Part shown: piece by piece, positions 29,207 through 40,727 of the stretch
Numbering within the stretch: the first letter of the stretch is position 1
Layout of the letters: every line of letters starts with the position of its first letter
DNA from: Clavelina lepadiformis
Lineage: Eukaryota; Chordata; Ascidiacea; Aplousobranchia; Clavelinidae
Assembly (NCBI RefSeq): GCF_947623445.1
Contig: NC_135248.1
Span: 3,410,977-3,474,976 of the forward strand
DNA length: 64,000 nucleotides
Reading direction: 5' to 3'
The notes under the pieces: generated by a model
The model's database searches: none
Seen by the model: the letters and a program-made list of their open reading frames with translations, nothing else
What the model was told of the DNA's origin: nothing
Program-made: the position numbers and the translations under genes

Positions 29207-30226
29207 CCTTCTTAATCTGAACCTATACTGCAAAATCTTCTTTTGCACTCCTCAACAAAATTGCCTACAGAGCCCAAACGTCTAAAATAAAACAAAATGA
29301 CGGGGCCTCAACACTTCTTCGCCGTAAATTGGCACCACCTTAAAAAGTTTGTTGCAAGTTTGTTTATGAAAGCATGCATTTTGTTTTGATTCATTATATC
29401 AGTAATTGAAATATCTCTCGACTTAAACCTACTTAATTTGCGCTTGACGTTTTAATTAGAGGTTGTTGCTCAAATATATGCACTTCAAAAGCAATCATGT
29501 GTTTTGTATCGATCAATCTCGAAATTGATTTTGCGGTAAATAAAAAGTATACGCTTCTCTTCCTCGATGTTAAGCTGCACTCCGTAATAGGATACGCATT
29601 GTCACCTATCTGATTCTGCCGTTGTGTTGGCTCTGTGGCTTTCGCCGTCGCTGTTCTACCTCACGGTGACTACTGTCATCACTTGGGTATATCACTTTGC
29701 GCTGTGATACTGAAATGTTTTCACTGAATTGTTTACAAGAACGCTTGGGATAGCCCGTGCTAACTGCTAGCTGGGAAGAACGCGTAACTTTTTCCACTTA
29801 CTCTTCATCTGGAATCATAACCTTCTGATCGCCGAAGTTCTTTTGAATAATCTATTTAGGTTATGGTACAATTAACTAGCCCATGCTTTGTCGTGCTCAT
29901 AGGTGATAGACCGAACAACAAACTCCCAAAAAGCTTTAAAATTTGACTCAAGGAGCTGATTAAAATTATGCCCTTAACACTTGGATTTTATTATTAAAAG
30001 GAAGTGTGAGATCTTCACTAAGTAGCCATAATTAAATTTACAAAACTTTTTAAATAAAACAAAACAATATGAAGTAAGCTACTAATTGCTGCGGCTGGCA
30101 AATGTAAAATACAACGTAATTATAAATTACAAAATTACAGTTCCACGTCAACGAAATGATTATGCTGAAAATAGCTATTTACGCACAATGTGAACTAATG
30201 TTTTCCTTTCACTTTTCGTCATGGTT
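29207..30226. other. gap between adhesion GPCRs A and B
   Basis: This should hold the GPCR A promoter and the GPCR B 3' untranslated region. A 63-codon minus-strand frame at 29797-29606 and an upstream mini-exon-like stretch ending in gtaagt are present but match nothing I know. They could be alternative tail exons of GPCR B or chance. Confidence 0.4.
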
Positions 30227-33200
30227 CTAATGACTCCGAGTAACGTCAAAAGAAATCGTACTGGCACTTGAGATTGAGGAAGTTGTTCTTTTTCGCAGAC
30301 GGTAGGTTGATTGGTTTTCGTGGTGGTAAATTTTTCTTCTTAAACCCGGGTTAAAACGACAGTACAGAATGTAAACGAAGACTCCCTGAAGCCCATTGAC
30401 AACGACATTCGTGTACATCATTATCACCGAAGCTTCGTGGTTCTGGATACCTGTATAGAAAACATTGCAACCGTGGTCGGTTAATCAAAAGCGTTTAATT
30501 TAAAAAGTAAAGCAAATTGGAGAAAAGAATTAGATTCTTTACTTAATAAAAGCGACCGATAAGTAGAACCTCAGCACCTGCTACCTGTTAAAAAGCCCAG
30601 TACCCACGAGGTCCCGAGAACGGTGAGTAGCATTACCATCGTCCTTAGTGTAGTGAGCAGAGAATTCACATTCGAATTTGATTGCTTTTTCTTTTCACAG
30701 GGAAGGGTTAGTTTCATCGTCCTCTTTTTGATCTTGGTTATCGAAACCGTTACCTGTAAAATTATTAGTATAATCGTCATTTTCAAAAATTAAGTAAGTT
30801 AATTATGGTATGATCTGATAATGATCTTTATCCTAGCTCGGACTGAGGAAAGTGTTTGCACGACTTAAACCCGGCGATGATTCCTCATCGCTCGAACCCC
30901 GGTTACCGAGCTAGCTTCTGTGGTGATTTTATCCGATAGTTGTAGAGCTTGGTGTAAATGTGGACATGTGGTTCGCATTTTAGGTTGTTACCTTTGTAAT
31001 TAAATATTATCCTCATCTTTTCGTAAATTTAATTGAAAAATTTTCGAAAACGGCAAATTTTTTTGACAACTTATGAGTTATTTGGCTGCGATCTATATCA
31101 CGTGTGTAGTGGGATTATGCCGGTCTCGATGTAGTTACGGTTTGCCTGTAACGAGCATGAAAGACATTTTGAATACACGTTAATGAATCTTCACTGCAAT
31201 TAACCTTAGAGGTTTAACAACATCGTTTTTCTCACCTTGATTGCAATGATGACGTTGAGAAACAATGCGGTCAGGACTGGTATGACGACACCAACCCAAA
31301 AAATTTCCGTTCCTGGATCGAGCCAGCATATATCATATTTTGGGACCCAGGTTTCGTACTTCGGCTCATACATTGCGGAATTTCTGTATTCCTCCTCTTC
31401 TACGAATAAATAACACGGCTTCATGTAGACGTCCAAGGCCAGGCCGACGATAGAAGATATCGATGTAAACAGAGCGGGGATTCCCCAACCAATCAGATGG
31501 TTGACAATGGCGATTTGACGCGATTGGATCGTATTGTACGACAACACGTGGTCCGAAGTCTTCATAAACAGTCGTAGACCTTCCGCTAGCATCCACATAG
31601 CTATTAAGAAAAGAGTAACAAATCAATTTGCGACTTATGGTTATTTAGTACAGCGTGGTCCAACTGCAGGCCCGCGGGCCAAAGTTGGCCCGCGAGCACC
31701 GATTTTTTGGCCCACGAACTGATAGTCAGCTTTGATAGTCGCTATTGTCGAGGAAGAACCTCGACCGCAGATGTCACATTGATCAGCATTTAATAGCTAA
31801 GTAGCTAAATAGCTAAGCTCTTCAGTTCTAATTTAAAAACATTGGCCCGCAAGATAAAAAAGTTTTCTGATTTTGGCCCGCGATGAAAAGAAGTTGGACC
31901 ATGCTGATTTAGTAGATAGAACCAGGTTTACACGTGTACAAGCCATTAGGCTACTTTTTACCTGTTGAAAGGAGGAAAAAATGCACGCCGATAGCTATGG
32001 TGATGCAAGCTGCGTCGTTCTCTACCGCCAAGTCATGAAATAAATTGATGATGTGGAAACAGAAGAGCGAGACAGAAAGGTTAAGCTGAATCAGAGTCCT
32101 GTCGCTGTCTATGCGACTTTTATTGCAATAGAGGATTGTTATTGTCAAGGACAGAAAGATCAGGGATATGGATTCCGTAATATAAGAACACAACTGTAGA
32201 TATATGCAAAAGCTAAGAAAACAGCAACCTCACTTCGATTTATAAACGGCGTGCATTATGACACACTCAAAAATAACCAGTAGCTTACCTTGACACCAGC
32301 AGGTACTGCAACAGACTCCACAGAAAGAAGAATGGCGAACACCGTTGTGTGATTGCATTCGCAGACTACTGGCCCAAACTTGTTGTGGTCTACCCGTTTG
32401 CACCCAAACGTAGAAAATTCACTTTCTCTTTCATCGATGAAATCGCAGCTTACCGTAATATCTTTTACATATATGCGCTTACCCTGCTGATTATGATAAA
32501 CATAGGGAACGACTTGATCTTGTATAACTTTTGCTATCGAGCTGTTTAACTGATAGCGGACAGTTCCGTTCAGTTTGTTTAGAGCTCTGATTTCAACAGT
32601 GGAGACGCTAAGATAAGGGATACTTTGAGGGACAATATAATGAGTTTCATGGGAGCTCCAAGAGTTCTCCTGTTCCGGATCATCCTTAAGATAGCTCATT
32701 ATTGAGCTGTCGATGTAAACCTCGGCTGTAATGACTACGTAATCAAGACAACCGTTTATTAGTTTATTGCTTTGTGTGGAGTAGTTGCAAGTCACCTCGT
32801 ACTCGTTCAAGGGAATTTCAGCTACGCCATAAGAAAAAGAACTGTTCAAACAGTGCTCTCTCAAAGCTATGAGCTGGACATGTTCTGTGCTAGCGATCCT
32901 GTTTCCGGTATCGATCAGTTGTAATGATGTGTTTTTCAAAACATTTTCAAACTCTCTAAGTTGGTTCGCAATCAGCTTTCGTTTTCCTTTACGGCATTTC
33001 TGACAATCGATACCATTGCTAGTTTCACTACAAGAGCATGACATCATTTTTTTCATTTTTACCAGAATTTTCTCCAAGTCCTGCACTAAAATGAGAACAA
33101 CAACAATTGAGTACAGTATTTAATTACGATTAACAAAGCATAAGCAACGTCTTACAAGCAAAGAATGTTTAAAAACATCTTCCACAAGTCAGGAAAGCAG

Positions 33201-34613
33201 GCTGTTTTGTACTTACAGTAGCTTGTGGTTGTTGCTGTACTGTTTTTTGCCATGGTTGCAAACACTGGCAATGTTGACGTTATTTCTGTAGCTTTTGCAA
33301 ATGTGACCTCGGTTGTGGTTTTTCTACTTGCATAATTCGTTACAGCGGCAGTACTTGCAGCTGTCGTCATTTGCGGTAAAAACGCAGCCATGTCACTGGT
33401 AGATTTTAATGTTTTAATGGTTGAATACACGACTGGCGCTGTTTTATTGATGTCGCTATGTATTGGAGTTACTGCGGATGCCGAAATAGTTGCTGCCATC
33501 TCCGTAGACAGTGCGATAGTGCTTAAATCGTCTACCGCAGGTTCTGTATATAAGTTAATTCTGGTTTTGGAAAGCTCAGCAGATCATGCAAGAAAAAATA
33601 TTAACAAGCGAGTTAAGCAGATCAATGTCGTAAACTCACCTGCAAAGCATGAACACGAGCATAACGCGGTTTTCACTTTTCCATGGATCGAGTCGCATAT
33701 TATCTCTGCCATATAAGCGTTGTATTCATTATCGAATGCCTTAATTGACAGGAGTATCCGTACGTTACAGTACTTCACTTTTTAACATATATGACACATT
33801 TCAAAAAGTATTTTAATAAACTCCTCCAAGCTTACACTTAAATATACTTTGCAAGTAGATCTGGTCAAATCATTTTTAATTGCCAGGCAGCTTAATGCAA
33901 TTATCAGCAAAGTAATTAAATTTCATTATTCATACAGTAAATAAGCCCTTTTTACGGAATTTTTTGGTCTCTTGAATGCCATTACCATTATAAATCCAAC
34001 ATCATATAAATCCTTGACAAAGTTTCGATGCAAAAAGTATATGCTACTAACCTAAAATACACCTTCCCACGGCTTTTTTCATAGTCCAAGAAAATGTCCA
34101 GTTTTGGCATCGCTTAATTTGTGGAGGCATTTTGATTTCAATAACTACAAATAATAGTTTTATTGCGGTGCTTTGAATAGCTCATAGATAACCCATGTGT
34201 TTTGTTTGCATTACTGAATGAATAAGGCAAAATAAAAAAGTGAAATATCTTTAAACATCTTACCACATCTTGGGTTGACAGTTATATTTATGAATTTGGG
34301 ACACCTAGCAACTGCACAAACTACAACATAAAAGAATAGAATTAGTAGAAAACTTTCATATTAAGAACAAGCATAATTGTTGACCTACTTACATGACGTA
34401 CTCAGTGACCCAGAACAAACGGCAATCGACGAGTTTGTGTTAGCACTTTTAATTTCAAAGTCAGTGTCTGAAAATCATGAAATGATATAAATGACAGAAA
34501 GAACCAAATGTTATCGTAAATCCTACCACGGTATTTATTATACCTAATCTTCGTTGGTATGATAAACTAATCTGCATAAAAATGCAAGTTACGATAAAGA
34601 CTTCTTTGAGCAT
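30227..34613 (-). CDS. adhesion G-protein-coupled receptor B (GAIN/GPS + 7TM)
   Basis: Exons in reading order: 34613-34544 (ATG, signal peptide MLKEVFIVTCIFMQISLSYQ), 34467-34393, 34311-34264, 34144-34052, 33777-33640, 33543-33217, 33085-32289, 32193-31962, 31600-31236, 30753-30585, 30450-30227 (stop TAG). The 2538 bases give 845 aa plus stop, all phases agreeing. The first 250 residues hold a Cys-bearing module spread over phase 1-1 exons, then a Thr/Ser-rich stalk. The GAIN exon follows, ending CECNHTTVFAILL (GPS near residue 497). The 7TM exons of 232, 365 and 224 bases have the same lengths as in GPCR A; the TM6 exon is 169 against 178. Motifs include MWMLAEGLRL, GWGIPA, DICWLDPG and VNGLQGVFVYIL. 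It is a plasma-membrane receptor made by tandem duplication with GPCR A. The subfamily cannot be set without a tree. Confidence 0.88.
30805..30895. repeat. dispersed repeat, copy 2 (first copy at 3531-3619)
   Basis: The core 30840-30895 matches 3564-3619. In this copy the core is framed by short inverted arms, agctcgg at 30834-30840 and ccgagct at 30908-30914. On the minus strand the sequence next to it reads tagctcgg, then ggttcgagc, resembling Pol III A and B boxes but too close together. It lies in an intron of GPCR B. Confidence 0.6.
31651..31906. mobile_element. non-autonomous hAT-like element 3, in GPCR B intron
   Basis: The ends are CAGCGTGGTCCAACT and AGTTGGACCATGCTG (15-base inverted repeat, one mismatch). 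The flanking 8-base duplication atttagta is perfect (31643-31650, 31907-31914). Subterminal GGCCCGCGGGCC and repeated TTGGCCCGCG are present. It sits between the TM1-2 and TM3-5 exons of GPCR B and has no coding frame. Confidence 0.9.
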
Positions 34614-35327
34614 TTTGTTTCTGAATTTCTTCCCGCGCTGATGCAGCCAGTAGATTTCAACTCATCACCTCTTATTTGTAACCATATACGCTCTTGCTGG
34701 ATTGGTCGCGATGGAAAGAGCGTCTATGGTAGAAACAATAGCCTATAAGGTAATATTTTTTCAATTCGTCGATATCGATTGGCGCTTTCTTTATATTTGT
34801 TAAATTTTGCACGAGAATCCAATATACCGGTTTGCAAATAACGGTTTCTTAAAGAACAAAAAGAAAAAAAGGAAACGTCTTTTGTAAATTAGACAAACAA
34901 AGTGAGCAAACTTTAATATCCGCAGAGGTCTTCAGATGTCTATTAATTTTTTGTACTTTGTGTTTTTTACTGCAAAGTCAATTTACCAAATTATTAACAA
35001 ATCAAAGTTGTCATTTGTTGATCACGATTTTTTTGTTGATTTTATTTTGATTAAAGTTTCGAAAAAAAGTGTACTGTAGGTAGCTTCAAATAATTAGCCT
35101 ACTCGTTTCCCGCAATCAGAATTTCACGTTGGTAATTAAACTATTTAAAAGGTTATTGTTACTAACATTTTCGCTGGTTCCATCACGATGTAAAAATTCG
35201 GGTCCCATTACACTGTTAAGATACCCTTTGCGATAAACTGTATATATAACATCATAACTTCAACATATAGCCTATATATGTATTTAACATGCTCTTGTTG
35301 ATCGCATTTTTCGATGTGTGGGTCACT

Positions 35328-35765
35328 GTCCACTGCGAGTTCTTACCACAAGGCCAGATGATCAACCAGCATGTCTAGAAAGAGATACTGCGGCGTTTGA
35401 TTCGCTCAGTGTACGAGAAGAAGCGAAAGTTGTGGCAGGACAACTCGTGGGTGCTTCACCATGACAACGCCCCCATCCACACCCCACTGAGTATCCGACA
35501 ATTCCTGGTCTAGAAAAACATCACTGTGCTAGAGCAACCTCCCTACTCGCTCGACCTGGCTCCATGTGATTTTTTCCTCTTCCCCAAGTTCAAGGGCGTC
35601 ACCAAGGGAACCCGTTTTGAAGATGTGCACAACAGCAAAAATACTGTGACGACAGAGCTACGGAGAATCCCGAAAAAATTCTTCCAGGAGTGCGTGCAAG
35701 CGTGGCAGAGAAGAATAGGAAAATACATTAGACTCCAGGGGAGTATTTTCAAGGGGATAACTTGC
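35328..35765 (+). pseudogene. mariner-type transposase, C-terminal fragment, inactive
   Basis: One reading frame encodes VHCEFLPQG, LHHDNAP, LEQPPYSLDLAP and CDFFLFPKFKG, the hallmark C-terminal half of a mariner transposase. The second and third catalytic Asp are visible (in HHDN and APCD). The first catalytic Asp and the DNA-binding half are missing. In-frame TAG codons interrupt it at about 35391 and 35511. No terminal repeats were found. It is a dead copy upstream of GPCR B. Confidence 0.85.
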
Positions 35766-35769
35766 AGTT

Positions 35770-38700
35770 TGGGTTTGAAATGGATCTTTTGTGACCGCGC
35801 TCCTGGAACGTTTCTGACATACCTCATATGTAGAATATTATGTATAATGCAGTATAATGCATGTAGATTAGGAATGTGCCAAACACGATCCCAAACCACA
35901 TCAATTTGAAATGTTTTCAAGCTTCGCTTTTATGCAGGTTTACCCGAGCGTTAAGTTTTTGGAAAATAAAAAAGAATGGTTTGTTTGTTGAAGAACATTT
36001 GTTAAAAACTTCTTTTCAAAGTAACTTAAAGACTTATATTGCTTTGTTAAGTTTTCTGTCGACTATAGTAGGCTACACGGTTAGTTATTGCCATAGTAAT
36101 TGTGCTGCGTGCTGGCTCTCTTTGCCACTCAATGTCGGCAATGATTAGTTGTTCTTCTTCTGCAGCAAAAAGGAGAAAAAGCAAATAAATGCGAAAAATG
36201 TAAAAAACCGTATAAGCATGCAAGAGGTAATTTACAAACTGAGAAATTCAATTCAAATAAAATATGTAAGTTCAAGAAAATTGCAATGATATAGGCCTAC
36301 GTTGTGCAGCCTACAATGGCTAAAAGAGTGCTATACTTGTAAAAGTAAATCAAATGTTAATGTGCGGACTTCTTATGTCTCCATTAGTTGCTACTAGCAC
36401 TTGTTTGTACACGGTGTATATAGCCGTTACGAAATTCATGCATGTGGTACGCAAAGTGCCATCCATGCCACATTTTTCAGTTTGTTTCTATTATAAGAAG
36501 ATATGAGATACATTTGCGCAAGTGAATTCAATATAACCAGCTGATTTACGTTCGGTAAAGATCAACCTTACAAATTGTGTCTGTCATTTCATTTCAAACA
36601 TCCACTTAATAAATGTATCTAACCGAGGACTTATACTTTGGATATGCAGTATAACGCCAAAGGCATTTTTCTCAAAATTAAACTTTTTTGTTTGTTTTTT
36701 ACATGACGTCATACGTTCGGGTTCGGCTTGAGTACTAACGAACGTAAAAGTTAAAAGCTTGGGTTCTCACAAGGACACGAACCGGACTTTTTTCATGCTT
36801 CCTATATAGTACATGCATGAGCACTGAGCAGCTTATATGCAGTTCATGCATAGGCTACAAATACTGTTTTTGTATTAAGATAACCAGCAAATAGTTGCAG
36901 TGTTAAATAGTCAATAGACAGATATTAAATAGTCAGTGCCGACATATGCTCTTCCAAGCTTCGCACGATACCTGTGGAAATTACTTTAAAATTGAAATGT
37001 CATGATATTTGTATAAGGGCAAATTGAGAAAAATAAACGTAGCCTACATAGAAACCACGTGAACATATGGCTGCATGGCTCGTTCTTCAAATAAGGGACG
37101 GAAATTTGACAAATATTTGTTTTACATAATTGCATCTTTTAATCGAAATACTGGAATAAATACAGCTTTTTTATATTTCTCAGCCTTTCTCCTGAAATGG
37201 AAGGGTTTGCGTCATGACAGCAGTTAATTTATTTTATTGTTTGTGACCAGTCTGCATATGTCTTTACAACTTATTTATACGTTGGGTAGATGGTTAATAT
37301 AATAAAGAACTTGTTTTTTAAATCTTGTTCTAACAGTTGCCAAGGTTATTCTATCGCTTTCGAAACCACCATGACGAAGTTTGAACATGAAACTTATAAC
37401 TTATAAATGCTGCATGCATGATGCTTAAAGTACCAAAATTAAAAGAAAATTATGGAATCAAACGAAAAGTTCTGCAATCTATAAGAAAATCAATTAATAT
37501 AAATTTACTAAGAAATATCGCTTATTAAACTTTCTCAGAACGAAGGTTGTCAAATGGCGCCCGGCCAACCACCTCAAAACATGTTCTCAGAATAAATGAG
37601 GGTAATACTTTTATAATGTAATGGTTAATGGCTTTTTATAAATATATTCAGGGTGGTTTCAACGTTATTCTTGTAAAACACGCTTTATGTTAGTGTTTTC
37701 AAACGCCAAAAAAAACATTTCTTATGACCAAGTGGTGCTACTCGTAGCTGCCCTGTAGCGCCGTCTTCGGGTCATCCTCCTAGGTTCTTACTGGCTACCA
37801 GCGGGTGCTCCTCAGTTGTTGTTGCATAACTTTATAGATTGAACTGAAGCATGGCAATGGTCAGGTATAATTGCTTTGGATTGGGTTTAGAATTTGAATG
37901 GGCTAAGCTGAAATTCTAAAAGCTGTATAGGCTCAAGGTCTTTAGAGATTGGGATCAAGCTGATCGTTTAATAACTTGTTTAATGTAACGCATTCCATCT
38001 AACCTGGTTCCCAACGTTTGGCTGCTCGAGGACCTCCAACTCCAAAATTGTTGCTTAATAGGCTATTTATGAGGAACTTATGTATAACTTGCGGACTCTC
38101 AATTGGGAACCACTGACTTAAAAGAACAATGATAATATGTCTCCATCAATGGCGCTGATTGCAGCAGTATCTCTGGAAGCAAACAACGAAGCTGAAAGAT
38201 CTAGGTTTTCTAAAATACAAGAACACAATAATGTTGTAAAACGGCCGAATTTTAGAAAGAATATATTGACAATATTGAACTTGCAGCATAACTGTCTAGA
38301 CTCTAGAAGCTTGTCTTTATTTTGCAACATATGGCGATATAAAAACCTTCGTTGTTCCCAGAGTAATTTTTAACCAAATAAGCGCGTTTTCCCGATAGAA
38401 CATCTTGTTTGCTGTTTCAACAAAGTGGATGCCATTATGTACCGCTTTATTTGAACGTTGATTTGGGAAAAATAAACAATAAAGTAATAAGTTTACATCA
38501 CAACAAAGTGTTGTGACCATTCCCAGCGATACACAAAAAACAAAATGACGTCATTCACACAATCAAAAGATAATCCAAATCGAGCTCTTTTGTGCAATTG
38601 ATCGGAACAATCAAGGAAGGTAAGTCAGTTGAAATGCTGGTTCCATAGAGGTTTCCTGTTGTTGATGATTAGCAAACAAGATTGTAGCGTAAACATATTA

Positions 38701-40727
38701 GCACTTGTTAATATAAATTAGCCGTTTACGCGGTCAAGTGATACTTCCCTTAGAAATAATTCAATTAGGAGATTACTGCAAGCAATGTGGTTTACACACA
38801 TTATTGCTACAAATGCCGCTGCTTCATTGAAGGATCAACCATTTACGAAGTGGGTCATATACGTTTACAGAACGACGTTTTGAAATGAAATCTGGGTTAA
38901 ATCTACTTAAATTCTTCTATTATAATAATTAAATACATTGATGGCAGTGTAGAAAATACAAATTTCCATTCTTTATACAAGCACAATAAAGATAGTAACT
39001 TATTGATAAATTTTGCTGAAGCAAAACTCTTATTGGGAATTATCGGCCAAATTTCTTTTTACCGAATAATTATTTAACTATAGCCTGCACTGCTTCGTGC
39101 AAGGTAGCCTACAAAGTAAAGTTATACGGTAGTATAACGCATTCTTTCAGTTATATAGTGTAGACTTGAAGAATTCAAGCTTTGAAAACGTGGCGGCTCA
39201 ACACATTGAAATTTCTGAGTCGCCAACTGCTGAAACCGTAGTAAATAACATGCAAACATCAAGAAAAATGGACGGCCGATGCAAACGGGCGCGCAGCTAT
39301 TTTAGTATTGCACATAACTTAAAAATTTATTGACGAACGCAGAAAGTTTTCAAAAGACTTCCCTTGGATACGCCAATGTTTTAGGAACTAAGCCTAAACC
39401 TAGTTTATATTTAACTGAAGTTTGTATCGCGTGCTTTTCTTAAATTGCTTTTTTAAGCTAAATACTAAATAGGCTATAAACCTAATCACAAAAGAAAGAA
39501 AAAATGTCGCTTCGAGGCATTTGTTCTTGGATGAATGTTACCTCTGGTAATTGATCAGCCAGTTGGACTAGTTTTGTTAACGCTACTTGTCTTAGGAACT
39601 TGTCAAAGTTTGACGCTTAATAAGTTAATAGCTTAATTTACCTAAATGATTTTGTGTCTTAAAAATAATTTTTGAATTTTTATTGTTTCTAAAAATCTTG
39701 GATTTAAAAATTTTTTTTTTCTTCCACTAAGTTCCACCTTCAACTCGACTCCAAGTTCACACCAAGATAATGTTTTCTTTTACTACACACTCTCAACTGA
39801 GTTATTTAAAATCTGTGTTGTTACTTAAAGCCGATACTGAAAATGTAGTGCAATCTAATAACTGTATAGCATTTAAATTAAACAAAAAATATTAATGCGT
39901 TTTTGTTTTGTTATACCCTTTTTACATTCCTGAATTAGTGACGCCTGGAAGTTACGTCATTACCTGCTTATACCTGATATTGCTGATCAACTACCTTCAG
40001 AAAATCTTTATTCGATCAGGTATCATTATCAATAAACCCTGGTCGTCCTGGCCTATTTCATCATTTCAAACATAATATTAGAAGTAAGCATTCAATATAT
40101 ACCCAACCGTTAGAAACCACAAATGTGTCAATTCGTGTCTATGAATTCGTCAAATTTCTTAAAAGATCACAAAATTTGGTTTTCCAATATTGTGGTAATA
40201 TTCGTTGACATCTAAAATGCCATCGCGTGTCATAGGAAAATCTGTCATTGTGCATTTTATTAATTCCAGTAATGCACTTTCTAAATGTAAATAAACTTAT
40301 TGGATTAAAAAATTCTTTACTGAACTTTAATTAATATTTTTGTTGACCAGAATAAATTGGTTGTAAGGCTTGCTCTTATGCCGGTTTTGTTTCCGCTATT
40401 TCCATTTATCCGCAGAATTTTGTCTATCCGTAACATAAAGGGAGTCTAATGAAGTAATGAGTCAATCTGTCAAAGTCCGAAGTCAGAGGACAGAAAGCTA
40501 GAAGAAATTGTGGTCGTTGAAATTTTGTTCAATTTTGTGCTATTCACCGGCAAATCTAGAATCTTTTGCTGTAAGATCACATTGGCGAAAATACTTCACC
40601 ATTTTTTACCAAAGTTAGTAAATGGGCGAGGCTTTACTCATGTAAACGTACGCTACAACGTTGCAGTTAGCCGCAGACTTCAGTCAGAGTCAGTCACCCT
40701 GTGAAAACATTAACAGGCCAAAGCAAA
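35770..40727. other. intergenic DNA between mariner relic and FHIP2, no gene recognised
   Basis: About 5 kb of AT-rich sequence with only short, featureless open frames. Two TGACGTCA palindromes occur (36704-36711 and 38546-38553). The FHIP2 promoter should lie at the right end and the GPCR B promoter to the left, before 35.3 kb. No TATA box or CpG-rich stretch stands out. Confidence 0.5.
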
